Shown piece after piece: positions 1-9,904 of a stretch of 64,000 nucleotides of DNA. Numbering within the stretch: position 1 is the stretch's first letter; every line of letters begins with the position of its first letter. This DNA comes from Symbiodinium natans (taxonomy: Eukaryota > Sar > Dinophyceae > Suessiales > Symbiodiniaceae): assembly GCA_905221605.1 (NCBI GenBank), contig CAJNDS010002694.1:124001-188000 (forward strand). The letters run 5' to 3'. A model generated the notes under the pieces. That model did no database searches, had not been told where the DNA came from, and worked only from the letters and a program-made list of their open reading frames with translations. The position numbers and the translations under genes are program-made.

Positions 1-71
1 ATGCCCTTCGACTGAGACTGAGACTCTGCGAAGCTGGCGACGTCTTGTGCCGGGCGCAGTTGCGCCCAGTC
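1..71 (-). CDS. micro-exon, coiled-coil-like, cut by window edge
   Basis: On the minus strand GCGCAG|G is followed by an open frame to the window edge (DWAQLRPAQDVASFAESQSQ). It is a GC-rich island next to telomere-like repeats. The product is unknown; the composition (Ala/Gln/Ser) resembles the other islands in the flanks. The 3' end lies outside the window. Confidence 0.4.
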
Positions 72-1259
72 CTGCGCAAAAAGAGGCCTAAAAAAGTTTA
101 GGGTCTAGGGTTCAAAAAGCCCTCAAGGCCCTCTGAGAAAAAGTCTTAAACATGATCCTCTTACAGGGTTTAGGGTTTAGGGTTTAAGGCTTAAGGTTCA
201 GGGAACACAGACAATAGCTCAAGGGCCGACCTAGCTCCACAAAAAAAAAGAGCAGCAGAACTGTGGTTTCATTCAAGCGGGCTTCGGGCCACATGGTTTA
301 GGGTTTAGGGCTTAGGGTTTAGGGGTGAGGGTTTGGTTGATCACGCAAGCGTTAAGGTCATTCTTCATGTTGAATGTTGTTATTCCAGTTCAAGAAAGAT
401 GCAGTATGTTTTGTTGGTCTTGTACCCTGTACTAAGAATCTATACATATCCAAAGGCTTGAAAACAAAAGAAGCATGATGTCCCACACAGCCAGGCTTAG
501 GCTTTAGCGTTTAGGGCTGGGGGGGGGGGGGGGGGGGGGGCGCTAGCTTGCCTACACCCTGGTAACCTGGGAAGCAACAATATACCAGGAGCGTAGAAGA
601 GAACCAAAGCCCTGACAGAAGGGGAGTATGGGCCTACTCCGGGTCCTAGCCCTAAACCCGAAACCCTGAACCCCAAAATGTAAAACACAAGGGAATAAAG
701 GCCTACTCTCGTCCTAGCCCTAAACCCCAAACCCCAAACCCCAAACCCCAAACCCTAAACCCTAAACCCTAAACCCTAGACCCTAAACCCTTAAACCCCT
801 AAACCCTTAAACCCTAAGACAAGGGAAGAAGGGCCTACTCCGGGTCCTGGCCCGAAACTCGAAGCCCTAAAACAAGGGAGCAAGCCGACTCTGGGTCCTA
901 GGTCGCACCAGGGTTTAGGGTTTAGGGTTTAGGGTTTAGGGTTTAGGGTTTAGGGAAGCCCACAAAAATGCACAGAAGTCTCAGTGACTCGGGGGTTAGT
1001 GCAGGGCAAAGGATCACAGGTTTAGGGTTTAGGGTGTAGGGTTTGGGGTTTAGGGGTTTAGGGTTTAGGGCACAGGAGATAGTTTCAGATGCTTTCCTGC
1101 CACTGGTGTAGGGGTTTAGAGTCTGGGGCCTACGGGTTGGGGCTGATGGGGCTTTAGGGCTTAGGGCCTAGGGCCTAGGGTTTAGTTGGCTGAGGGCACC
1201 TTAACCCTAAACCCTAAACCCTATACTCTACACCTACACCCTAACCCCGAAACCCAAAC
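72..1259. repeat. intronic-type telomere-like repeats, no gene seen
   Basis: Blocks of TTTAGGG (from 166, 296, 911-953, 1020-1068) and CCCTAAA (715-815, 1200-1230) alternate. A poly-G run lies at 520-540. At about 628, 834 and 890 there are copies of a GGCCTACTCYGGGTCCTAG end, which is the right terminus of MITE family E (see 16310-16410). No convincing coding island was found. Confidence 0.6.
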
Positions 1260-1335
1260 CTCGGGCTTGGAGTGAATCCTCCAGTCGTTGCGCATAGTAG
1301 TTCTTGATCTCCGGCCGCTTGGCCTCAGCAGCTTG
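1260..1335 (-). CDS. micro-exon of a coiled-coil protein
   Basis: The acceptor GTACAG|CAAGCT and donor CGAG|GTTTGGG enclose 76 nt open in one frame (QAAEAKRPEIKNYYAQRLED and five more residues). The donor lies inside a telomere-like motif, so the following intron starts GTTTGGGTTTCGGGG. The + strand shows CCCTAA-type repeat on the left and TTTAGGG-type on the right. The charged, helical composition is typical of the flanking islands. Function unknown. Confidence 0.5.
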
Positions 1336-1975
1336 CTGTACCCCAAACTACGGTTTGCTTCAGGTTTGCTTTTTAGGGTTGAGGGTTTACGGCTTAGGGT
1401 CTTTCAAAACCCTCCCAAAAAAACAACGATCCCTATATTACCCTTATAAAGAAAATATTGTTGGGGGGTTCTTAAGCAATTCTTAGGACTTAGGAATCCC
1501 TAAACTCGAGACCTTCCAGCCTGCACACTTCGAACCCCACGAAATGCTGGGGATTCGCGGAGGCTAAACGAAACCTAAAATGAAGTAGGGTTTTTATGTC
1601 TCGTACCCCCAAAAGGACACCAAATATATACACTCACCAATATGAAAAAGGAACCTTCTGTACACTGGGTGAACGAGAATTGGCCGCGAGATGTTGCCTC
1701 TGAGCCTAAACCAAAAAGCCCTTAAAAGCTCTAAACAGTAAACCTTAAAAGCCGTAAACCTGAAACCCTAAACCCTAAACCCTAAACCCTAAACCCTGAC
1801 CTTTAGGGGTTCGGGCCCTGGGTTGGCTCCTAAGGCTGAGGGGCTGCATTTGAAGAACGCTGAGCCCTGGATTGAAGGCTAGCCCTAAACCCTAAACCCT
1901 AAACCCCAAACCCTACAACTTTAGGGTTTGAGGCCCTGGGTGCGTTGAAGAACTCTGAACCCTGGATTGAAGGTT

Positions 1976-2027
1976 CGAACTCTTCGGGGTTGAGAGTTTC
2001 GACTCGGCCCTCCTGGACCCCCAGGCG
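1976..2027 (-). CDS. possible micro-exon
   Basis: On the minus strand TAGACAG|CGCC opens a frame (RLGVQEGRVETLNPEEFE). Composition resembles other islands, but the donor is not clear. It could be chance. Confidence 0.25.
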
Positions 2028-3433
2028 CTGTCTAGGGGCCTACGTTGACGCTACTTCGGCGTTCAGGGTTTAGGGTTTAGGACTTAGGGTTTAGGGTTTT
2101 GCGCGCAACCCAAAACCCAAATCCCCCGAAATATCCCAAGATGCTTTGGCTTCTAACCCTAAACCCTAAACCCTAAACCCTAGACCCTGGACCCTGGACC
2201 CTACAAACCCTAAACCCAACAACCCCTAAACAGGACTCAGCATGCAGGCTTCGAGGGGCATCGAAACACCCAGCCGAGCAGAGGTTTAGGGTTTAGGGTT
2301 TAGGGTTTAGGGTTTAGGGTTTAGGGTTTGGGGTTTGGGGTTTGGGGTTTAGGGTTTAGGGTTACCCTAAACCCTCAACCCCAAGCCGAGCAAGCGGCCC
2401 AAATCTTTCTTTGTGACCACAGGGTCTGCGCTGCCGTGGCCACAAAGCGGGGGAGGGTGCCCAGACCTTGGTTTAGGGTTTAGGGTTGATAATCGGGTTT
2501 ATAGGGTATAGGGTTCAGGGTTTAGGGTTTCGGGTTCAGGATTTAGGGCAAGGCAATGACTTCGCTGAGTGCCGGGTTTAGGGTTTAGGGTTTGGGGTTT
2601 GGGGTTTGGGGTTTGGACTTTAGGGCTTTGGGTTTGGCGTTTTGGGTTGGGGGTTTAGGGTTTAGCGTTTATGGTTGAGGGTTTAGGGTTTGGGGTTTGG
2701 GGTTTTAGGGTTTGGGGTTAGGAAGGTGGGTTATGAATTATGTAGCTAGAGCGCTAATTACTGGAATAAGGGTTAGAGGGTTATATACATGTATATATAT
2801 ATATATAGATGCGGGGTGGCGGGGGTGGTGGGGGTAACTTGGAAAGTTTTTTGCAGTTAAGGAAGGTGCCTCATTCCCGAATTCATCCTAAATCCTATCC
2901 AATCAAGGGCTTCTTTCGCTCCTAAGCCCAAAATCTACATCCCTCAACCCTCAACCTTTAATCCTAAACAACCAAGAGTTTTACCCTAAACCCTGGAATC
3001 CTCTTAACCTTCCCTAAGCCCAAAACCCTGAAATCTTCCGAGACTTTCCCTACATAAACCTAATCTCCTAAACCGAAAGCCCTGCAATCTTAGCAGCCCT
3101 TCACCCCCGTGAGCCGGCTCAGCAGATTTTAGGCGGCGCTCGGCGGTTCTTGCTCAAAGGGATGAAGCCCCTTGCCCGGTCCGGGGTTTAGGGTTTAGAA
3201 CATGTAGGTTTGAGGGTCAGGACACTCAGGGGTTAGGGTTGAGGAAATTTGGAGTTTCGGGTTTAGGTTTACAGGGTTTAGGACATTTAGGGTTCAGGAA
3301 ATTGAGGGTTTGGGGTTTAGTTAGGTTCATCAAGACTTACTGAAGGTTTATGATCTGCGGTTTAGGGGTTTAGGGTTTAGGGTTTAGTGTTTGGGGTTTG
3401 GGGTTACTCTGCGGTTGTTGGGCATTGGGCAAG

Positions 3434-3484
3434 GCGCCGACGCTTTGAAGAGACGTGACCAGCAGGACAAAGCTCTGCTTGGAG
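3434..3484 (+). CDS. possible plus-strand micro-exon
   Basis: Between GGGCAAG| and |GTTCATCG the frame reads ADALKRRDQQDKALLG, charged and helical. The putative donor coincides with a sequence resembling the end of MITE family C (CTTGGAGGTTCATSG), so the 3' border may be a transposon edge. Confidence 0.3.
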
Positions 3485-4311
3485 GTTCATCGATCGATGT
3501 AAACTCGGAGGGCTTTATATGCCCTTTGAAGGTCAGTTTTTAGGGTTTAGGGTTAATAGGTTCCCTTACAAGGGAAGAAGCGGAGTTAACAAACATCCAA
3601 AAGCAAAACCCAGACGTTCATTGGGGTAGGACTGGATTGAAACTACATTTGCCATGCTTACAACGCCATGTACCTACGAGTACGATGGGGAAGCGGACGT
3701 AGAGTTTTATTGACTAGAGGAAAAAACCCTACAAGGGACACCACAAGTTTTACCGGCCAAAACCTGGACGTGAACCCTAAACCCTAAACTCTAAACCCAT
3801 GGGAAAGGCTCTCTCTTTCGAAGAGCGGAAGCGTAGACACTCTCGTCTCGGCTGCGCTTTTTTGCAACACAACGGACGCTGAGTTAAAACACAGGGGGGG
3901 GATTTCGAACATAAGGGCCAGCTTGAGACACCTCTTGAAACCCTAAACCCTAAACCCTAAGGCCTAAACAATCTTTATGCACGCACGCCCCGACAATGGC
4001 AACAACCCCCCTCCCCCCCCCCCCCTGCACCGACTGGGTTCGCTAGACGAAGAGACACAGCCTGACAGTCTAGAGACTTTTCGGCCGTTTCGCCCTAAAC
4101 CCTAAACCCTAAACCCTAAACCCTAAACCCTAAACCCTAATTCTGCCAAATTCTGCCGCTCAGCAAGTCGCGACATCTGAAGAATGATAGAAGAGCAGTC
4201 GATGTGCGACTTAGGAATGAGGAATTAAGGGGTTTAGGGTTTAGGGTTTAGGGTTTAGGGTTTAGGGTAGGGGGGGGGTTGTAGAGTAGCTGTGTACCTA
4301 ATTCCCGAAGC

Positions 4312-4464
4312 CTTAGTCTACGAATTGCTTCAGAAGCACCCAAGAAATAAAAAAAAAACAAACTTCCTTATAAGGGAAATATCGGGGTTACCATTGTCTT
4401 TACGTTGTTTCATTGTTTTTTTTTTTTTTGGGGGGGGGGGGTCGTAAGCAATAGAAGTAGTAAG
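4312..4464. mobile_element. MITE-like element, family D (C/A and T/G TIRs)
   Basis: The left end ...TTGCTTCAGAAGCACCCAAG with an A-run is mirrored by a T-run/G-run followed by GTCGTAAGCAATAGAAGTAG. The core contains CCTTATAAGGGAAATAT. The arrangement matches 18520-18668 and, in shortened form, 1395-1490. It is non-coding. Confidence 0.55.
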
Positions 4465-4723
4465 TACCTAGGTTGCCCAGTAACCTACCACTTTTTTGCT
4501 TAAAGGGGCTTAAAATGGAACCTAACCCCCCCCCCCCCCCCCCAAAAAAAAAAAAAAAAAGAAGGGAATAAGGGTACTACTGGGAATCCTAGGTGCCTAA
4601 TTCCCGACGGTTTAGGGTTTAGGATTTAGGGTTTAGGGTTGATTCATCCCTTCACGCACCGTTTGGAGTCCCTGCTGTCAGGTGTTCCAAGATTTCCAGC
4701 GCCAAACTCGCGGATTTGAACTT

Positions 4724-4842
4724 GGGATGTACCCCTTGTACTAACAGCTCCTTCATAGGGATCAGAATAGGGGGGTACTGTAATCCCTAAACCCTGAACC
4801 CTAAACCCTAAACGGCTGTCAGTAGAAGGGGGAAACATCCCA
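4724..4842. mobile_element. MITE family B, split by telomere-like repeat
   Basis: The left end GGGATGTACCCCTTGTACTA and right end GTCAGTAGAAGGGGGAAACA are inverted copies of each other. Compared with the intact copy at 18066-18162, the TATTAAGGA segment is replaced by about 25 bp of CCCTAAA-type repeat (4784-4813), so heptamers sit inside the element. Confidence 0.6.
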
Positions 4843-4846
4843 CAAT

Positions 4847-4936
4847 TTACACAATAACCTCAACCAGGTCCTCGTTGTAAACCTTGTCACACTCACACTC
4901 CTTGACTTGCCTGTCAGGACCAGCCATGACGTGCTC
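4847..4936 (-). CDS. terminal exon, tandem copy 1
   Basis: The minus-strand acceptor CTGCAG|GAGCAC starts a frame (EHVMAGPDRQVKECECDK...) that ends in TAA after EDLVEVIV. The neighbour at 5008-5079 is a diverged copy with the same acceptor and the same EDLVEVIV end. MITE family B sequence begins right after each stop. An intron starting at GAG|GTTATTG is the alternative to a terminal exon. Function unknown. Confidence 0.45.
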   Translation of the reverse strand, partial: EHVMAGPDRQVKECECDKVYNEDLVEVIV

Positions 4937-5007
4937 CTGCAGTTTGGGGTTTGGGGTTAAACATAAACCCTAAACGGCTGCTAGTATAAGGGGGAACATC
5001 CCAAAAT

Positions 5008-5079
5008 TCACACAATAACCTCAACCAGGTCCTCGCTGTAAACATTGTCACACCCCTTGACACCAGCCACGACGTGCTC
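5008..5079 (-). CDS. terminal exon, tandem copy 2
   Basis: This is the same exon as 4847-4936 after divergence: CTGCAG|GAGCACGTCGTGG, residues EHVVAGVKGCDNVYSEDLVE, then VIV and TGA. It is 18 nt shorter than copy 1, all in frame. A half copy of MITE family B (about 4976-5003) follows it in the sense direction. In-frame length change with a conserved end suggests selection on the peptide at some point. Confidence 0.45.
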   Translation of the reverse strand, partial: EHVVAGVKGCDNVYSEDLVEVIV

Positions 5080-5159
5080 CTGCAGCTTTGGGTTCAGGGT
5101 TTAGGGTTTAGAGTTAGGGTTTAGGTTCCTGGGGGGCTAATTTACAAGGGAACCCAGAC

Positions 5160-5177
5160 CACCCCCCCCCCCAAAAA

Positions 5178-5211
<34 letters not shown>

Positions 5212-5217
5212 TACATC

Positions 5218-5259
<42 letters not shown>

Positions 5260-5303
5260 CATAATCATAATCATAATAATAATAATAATACAACTAATAA
5301 TAA
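5160..5303. repeat. C-run, A-run, (AT)n and (TAA)n microsatellite
   Basis: A run of C then A (5161-5190), then ATATAT, then TAATAATAA/CATAAT repeats. The C(n)A(n) block resembles the end of MITE family D. Any ORF through here is low-complexity translation. Confidence 0.7.
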
Positions 5304-5321
5304 TAATAACAAAAGGCAAAC

Positions 5322-5391
5322 GGCTACGCTGGGCTATGCCAAGGCTCCAGCCCAACGCTTTCTCCTCTGCTCGCCATTTTCCTTGCCCTGT
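5322..5391 (-). CDS. possible micro-exon
   Basis: After CCGCAG| the minus strand is open: TGQGKWRAEEKALGWSLGIA. No good donor was found before the microsatellite. Confidence 0.3.
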
Positions 5392-5557
5392 CTGCGGTGA
5401 GGCATGAGCCACAAGAGCCCCGGCACAGAGGAGCCAGCACATAGGCTGAGAAACAAAGAAGGATGCCTAGGCTGGTCTGAAAAACTACTCAGGGGGGGTT
5501 CAGGGTTCAGGGTTTAGGGTTTAGGGTTTAGAGTTCGCGGTTCTCTTAGGCACACGG

Positions 5558-5684
5558 ATGGAAAACGCAAGACATTCCGAGTGCCGATCGAGATGCAGAG
5601 GGCTGATAGAGGCATGTAGCTGTACTCATCAATCACTGCGGCCCAGGACGTCCAGAGCAACATCATACCAAACCTGGCGTTCAC
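5558..5684 (-). CDS. possible exon with hydrophobic segment
   Basis: Minus-strand frame after CGCCAG|G reads FGMMLLWTSWAAVIDEYSYM and then PLSALCISIGTRNV. It is open for more than 40 codons in an otherwise repeat-rich stretch, and hydrophobic enough for a membrane segment. Donor uncertain. Confidence 0.35.
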
Positions 5685-5691
5685 CAATTAA

Positions 5692-8600
5692 GGGGTAAAA
5701 GGAGGGACCTCTACAAGGGTCCCTTCATCTTATTCCCCTATAGAACCCCTTTGTAACCCTTGCATAGTCCATACCTAAGTAGCCGTGATAAACCCAAAAG
5801 CCTTACATGTGCAAACGCCCGCGAAGTCCTCAATCCGCTAAAAAGCCTAAACCCTAAAGCCCCTAAGTGGTAAAAAAAAACCAGAAAACTAACCCTACAC
5901 CCTAAACCCTAAACCCTACACCCTAAACCCTAAACCCTAAACCCTAAACCCTAAAACAAGCCCAAGCTAGATCCATATGCCCCCAGGAGACGAGTAGGCG
6001 GCATGGAGGGCCACCTGGCCGGCAATCGTCCCTGCGCGGTGGCGGCAAGCACTGTGTTGCCCAAACTGGCCAATCCTGATCGGTTTAGGGTTTAGGGTTT
6101 AGGGTTTAGGGTTCAGGGTTCAGGGTTCAGGGTTCAGGGTTTAGGGTTTAGGGTTTAGGGTTGGGCACTACTGGACATCCTAGGTTGGGTTGCGGGCTTT
6201 GGGCTTCTCTGTTTCTGTTCTTTCCTTTTTTCTGGGGGTTTAGGTGTGAGAGAGCACACTAAAGTGCAAAGCAAGGTGAGTATGGCCCAGCAGCAGCACC
6301 ATGACGCGCATTCCGCAAAGAACCACCAAGAAGATGTAGAGCTGCCCAGCGGGATAGAGCAAAACTCCGCGCGTCTGCCTCCAAGGGCACTGGAGGCTGG
6401 GGGGGGCAGGGGGTCTGGTGCTCTCTAAGGACGTTTAAGGTTTGGGGTTTAGGGTTTAGGATTTAGGGCTTCAGTAGGCTTAAGGGTTTAGGGCAAACCC
6501 CCAAGGCCTAAACCCAAGCTCTTGGAATGTGGGATAGTTGGAGTAGGACCCCCAAGTGGTGGATTTGCCTCTGCATGCAGACCGCCAGCTCGTGTTGAGC
6601 GTGTCGGGGGCTTAAGGCTTATGGTTGAGGGTTCCCTAAACTTTGGGCCCTTAATCCTACCAGGGCCCTACATAGCGGATCCTGTTTACGTCAGCACAAA
6701 ATTTGCCTATTATGTTCTGCTATAGTTGCTTGCGAGCCATAAATGTAGATGACAGGCACCCTAATCCTAAACCCTAAGCCGTAAACCCTCGAACCCCTGA
6801 ACCCGAAACCGCTCCTGTTGATTCGGTCACACGTCATGACGATGTCGGCAGAGAGATACCTGGGGCTTAGGCTTGAGGGTTTAGGGAGGAGTGCAGGACA
6901 AAAGTTCGCCGTCCTCCTGAAGTCTACACTCTAAACCTTGAACCCTAAACCCTAAACCCTAAACCCTAAACCTTGAACCCTAAGACCCTAAACGCAACTC
7001 CGCTGCCCCCCAGCCCCACCCAACCACCACCCCAAACCCAAGACTCTAAACCCCAAACCCTCAACCCTAAACCCTCAACCCTAATCTCTAAACCCTAAAC
7101 CCTAAACCCCCCAAAACTCTTAACCCCTCGTGTTTTGGGGTCCGCGTGGCGGGAAGCAGGCGGCACAGTTGGCAACAACCCCATGCCTGGGCTTGGAGAG
7201 CTGAGGTGAGGTTGTGGTTTTAGGGCACGAAACCCCAAACCCTAAACCCTAAACCTAAACCCTAAACCTTAAACCCTAAACCCTAAACCCTATAAACCCT
7301 AAACGCAACGCTGTTGGGGGGGGGGGGGGGGGAATTCGGTGAGGATTGAGGGCTGAGGGCCTGGGGCCCTGCGGGCTGAAGTCCCTAAACCCAAAGTCCT
7401 CAACCCTAGGCACGACGCCAAAAGATCTCGAAACCTAAGCCCTAAACCATAAATGTTAAACCTTAAGCCCTAAACCATAAATCTTAAACCTTAAACCCTA
7501 AACCATAAATTTTAAACCTTAAACCCTAAACCCTAATTTTTAAACCTTAAAACCTAGACCGTAAATGTTAAACCCTAAATACCCTAGGACCCTAAAAGCC
7601 CTAAACCCTGGAGCCCAAAGCCTATCGGCTTGAGTTGAAGACCACATCTGGACCCAAGAGTCTGGGATTGAAAACGGTGCCTTTCTCGGTGTCAAGGGGC
7701 TTCTAAGGAACCCCCCACACCCCTAAACCCTGTACCCTATAAACCCTATAAACCCTAAACCCTAAACCCTAAACTCACACCCCTAAACCCTGTACCCTGA
7801 ACCCTAAACAGAAGGGAGTGGCAAGGACTGCTCCGGGTCCTAGCGCTAAACCCCCAAAAGGGCGAAACCCTAAACCCTAAAACCAAGGGACCAGGGCCTA
7901 CTCTGGGTTTTGAGACATCTGGCCCTAAACCTTAACCCCTGAATTTTGGGTTTAGGAGGGTTTACCCTAAACCCTAAAACCTAAACCCTAAACCCCAAAC
8001 CCTAAACATCTGGCACTGGAATTGTTGGACCTCGGTGCTTGAGGATGAGAATCTCGGGCCTCGGCAATCGCCAAGCAAGTGCCGGGTTTGGCGGATTTGG
8101 CGGGGGTTTCGGGTTTAGGGTTTAGGGTTTAGGGTTTAGGGTAAACCCTCCTAAACCCAAAACCCAAAACCCTAAACCCTAGCCTCTAGACCCGGCAGCT
8201 CTTCTCGGACTTCTTGCCGTGGTGCTGTTTTGAGGACGTCGGGATGAGGGCTTTGGGGTTGTTGAGTCTTTGAGGTTTAGGGTTTAGGGTTTGAGGTTTA
8301 GGGTTTAGGGTTTGGGGCTTAGGGTTTTGGGTTTAGGGGTGCATGCTGAAAGGAAAGGGGGCAACCACACAGACCACACGCCGACACTAAACCCGAAGCC
8401 CTAAACCGCAAGAATGGCCCGTTTGAACACTAAAAGCCAAGCAACCGAAACACTCGAACCTCAAGCCAGGGTTGACGGCGTTCATGGGGCCTCTGGACCT
8501 CAAACCCGTTTGGGCTTTAGGGCTTAGGGCTTAGGGCTTAGGGTTTAGGGTTTAGGGTTTAGGGTCCTTGGCATATCCAGAGTTTCCCCACACCGTGCCG

Positions 8601-9904
8601 CGTGACCGGGATGTTTGCTCCACCTGCATAACCAAGCTTTCCCGCATGTGCGTGTTGAAGCGGGCAAGCGCGTCCTTGCGAGGCACAAGACTCAGGATAC
8701 TGGAAAACCCCCCAACAGAAGACCGTCTGCCCAAAACCTGAAACCTCGTAGCTTTCGCCCGTCGGGTTTTGTACCCAAGGAACTTGGGGCAAAATGTCCT
8801 CGATCGATTAGGGCCTCGGGTTTCAGGTTTCGCGTTTAATGCTGCACATGGAAGCTTTGATTTTGGGGTGTTGCTGCGGCAACGCTTAACCCAAAGAGCC
8901 CAATATCCCTCAACTAAGGAAGATAGATACTTTTGAAAGGGGTCCTTCATGACTTGAGGCAGAACTGCGGCATAACCCGTAATTCAGGGGTATTGAGCTC
9001 TTTGGGAAAATCCCAAAACCCTAAACCCTAAACCCTAAACCCTAAACGCTAAACCCTAAACCCTAAACCCTAAACCCTAAACCCTAAACCCTAAACCCTA
9101 CACAACGAATTCCGATCCGCTTCGAAACGCGAGAGCCCTGTCCTCGGTACCTTGCCCAGGCCCGAACCATCCTCGAGACATGGATTCACGCAACCGGAGA
9201 CCCCAAACCCTAAACCCTAAACCCCACAAACCCTAAACCCTAAACCCTAAACCCTGGTGCGCACAGCGCGCCTGGAACGCCAGCACCGGGGGCTTGCTTC
9301 GTGGTGGACTGTTTCGGGTTTACGTGCGGGTTTAGGGTCTCTAGGGTAAACCCCCAAGCAGACAAAACCCTAAAGACCTTGAGTCCTGAACCCCGAAGAG
9401 GTGAAACCCTAGCTTTCAGCCCTAATCAGTAAACTGCTGAAAACACTTCAACCCCGTTGAGACCCAACCCTTGGCCCAGGGTAGCTATAAATTAAACTTT
9501 TAGCTGCCTGAATAAGAAACCCAATAAACCCAAAAAGAGTCAGGATCCGAAGAACCAAACACAAAACAGGAGAAGGGTGCCTAAGGGCTTAAGATCCCGA
9601 CCCGAAGCCCTTTTAGGGCCTAGAGCTTACCTGAATGCTCTAATGTCGTTCCTTTTTGGCTTAATTACAGGGACTCTAGTATACTACCCAAAATAAGTTA
9701 CTACATGGGAGCCTTTGGGGTATTCTAGGGCTTAGGACTCAATTTGGGTTCTCCGACCCCATACAGGCGGGAGCCCCCTCGGGGGGGTGGGGGAATGGAG
9801 ACAAACTTCTGCAACTTAAGCACAACGCGCTGCACAAGCAACTGTGGAAGGGAGACATCTAAGGATGCGCTAATGCGCGGTGCTTCTTTGCATGTGAAAG
9901 TGCC
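5692..9904. repeat. telomere-like repeats; few weak coding islands
   Basis: Dense heptamers: CCCTAAA 5890-5955, TTTAGGG 6083-6162, CCCTAAA 6940-6975 and 7745-7775, TTTAGGG 8106-8142 and 8540-8563, CCCTAAA 9013-9101. A poly-G run lies at 7315-7332. A family F MITE remnant lies near 5697-5785 (AAGGAGGGACC...CTTATTCCCCTATAG). The island 6000-6075 reads GNTVLAATAQGRLPA on the minus strand, faintly ankyrin-like, too short to call. Nothing else is supported. Confidence 0.55.

Larger units (their letters stand above)
1336..4846. repeat. telomere-like repeats with MITE remnants
   Basis: Arrays of both orientations fill this stretch: CCCTAAA at 1762-1797, 2155-2182 and 4093-4139; TTTAGGG at 2281-2362, 2577-2600 and 4229-4268. 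There is a (TA)n run near 2790-2807 and C/A and T/G homopolymers near 4011-4025, 4418-4440 and 4526-4560. Two weak coding islands are listed separately. Otherwise I see no gene. Confidence 0.6.

Noticed and set aside
8552-8950. 132-codon minus-strand ORF
   Set aside because: It mixes repeat-flank sequence with no helical or motif pattern, and an overlapping frame is equally open; not enough support.
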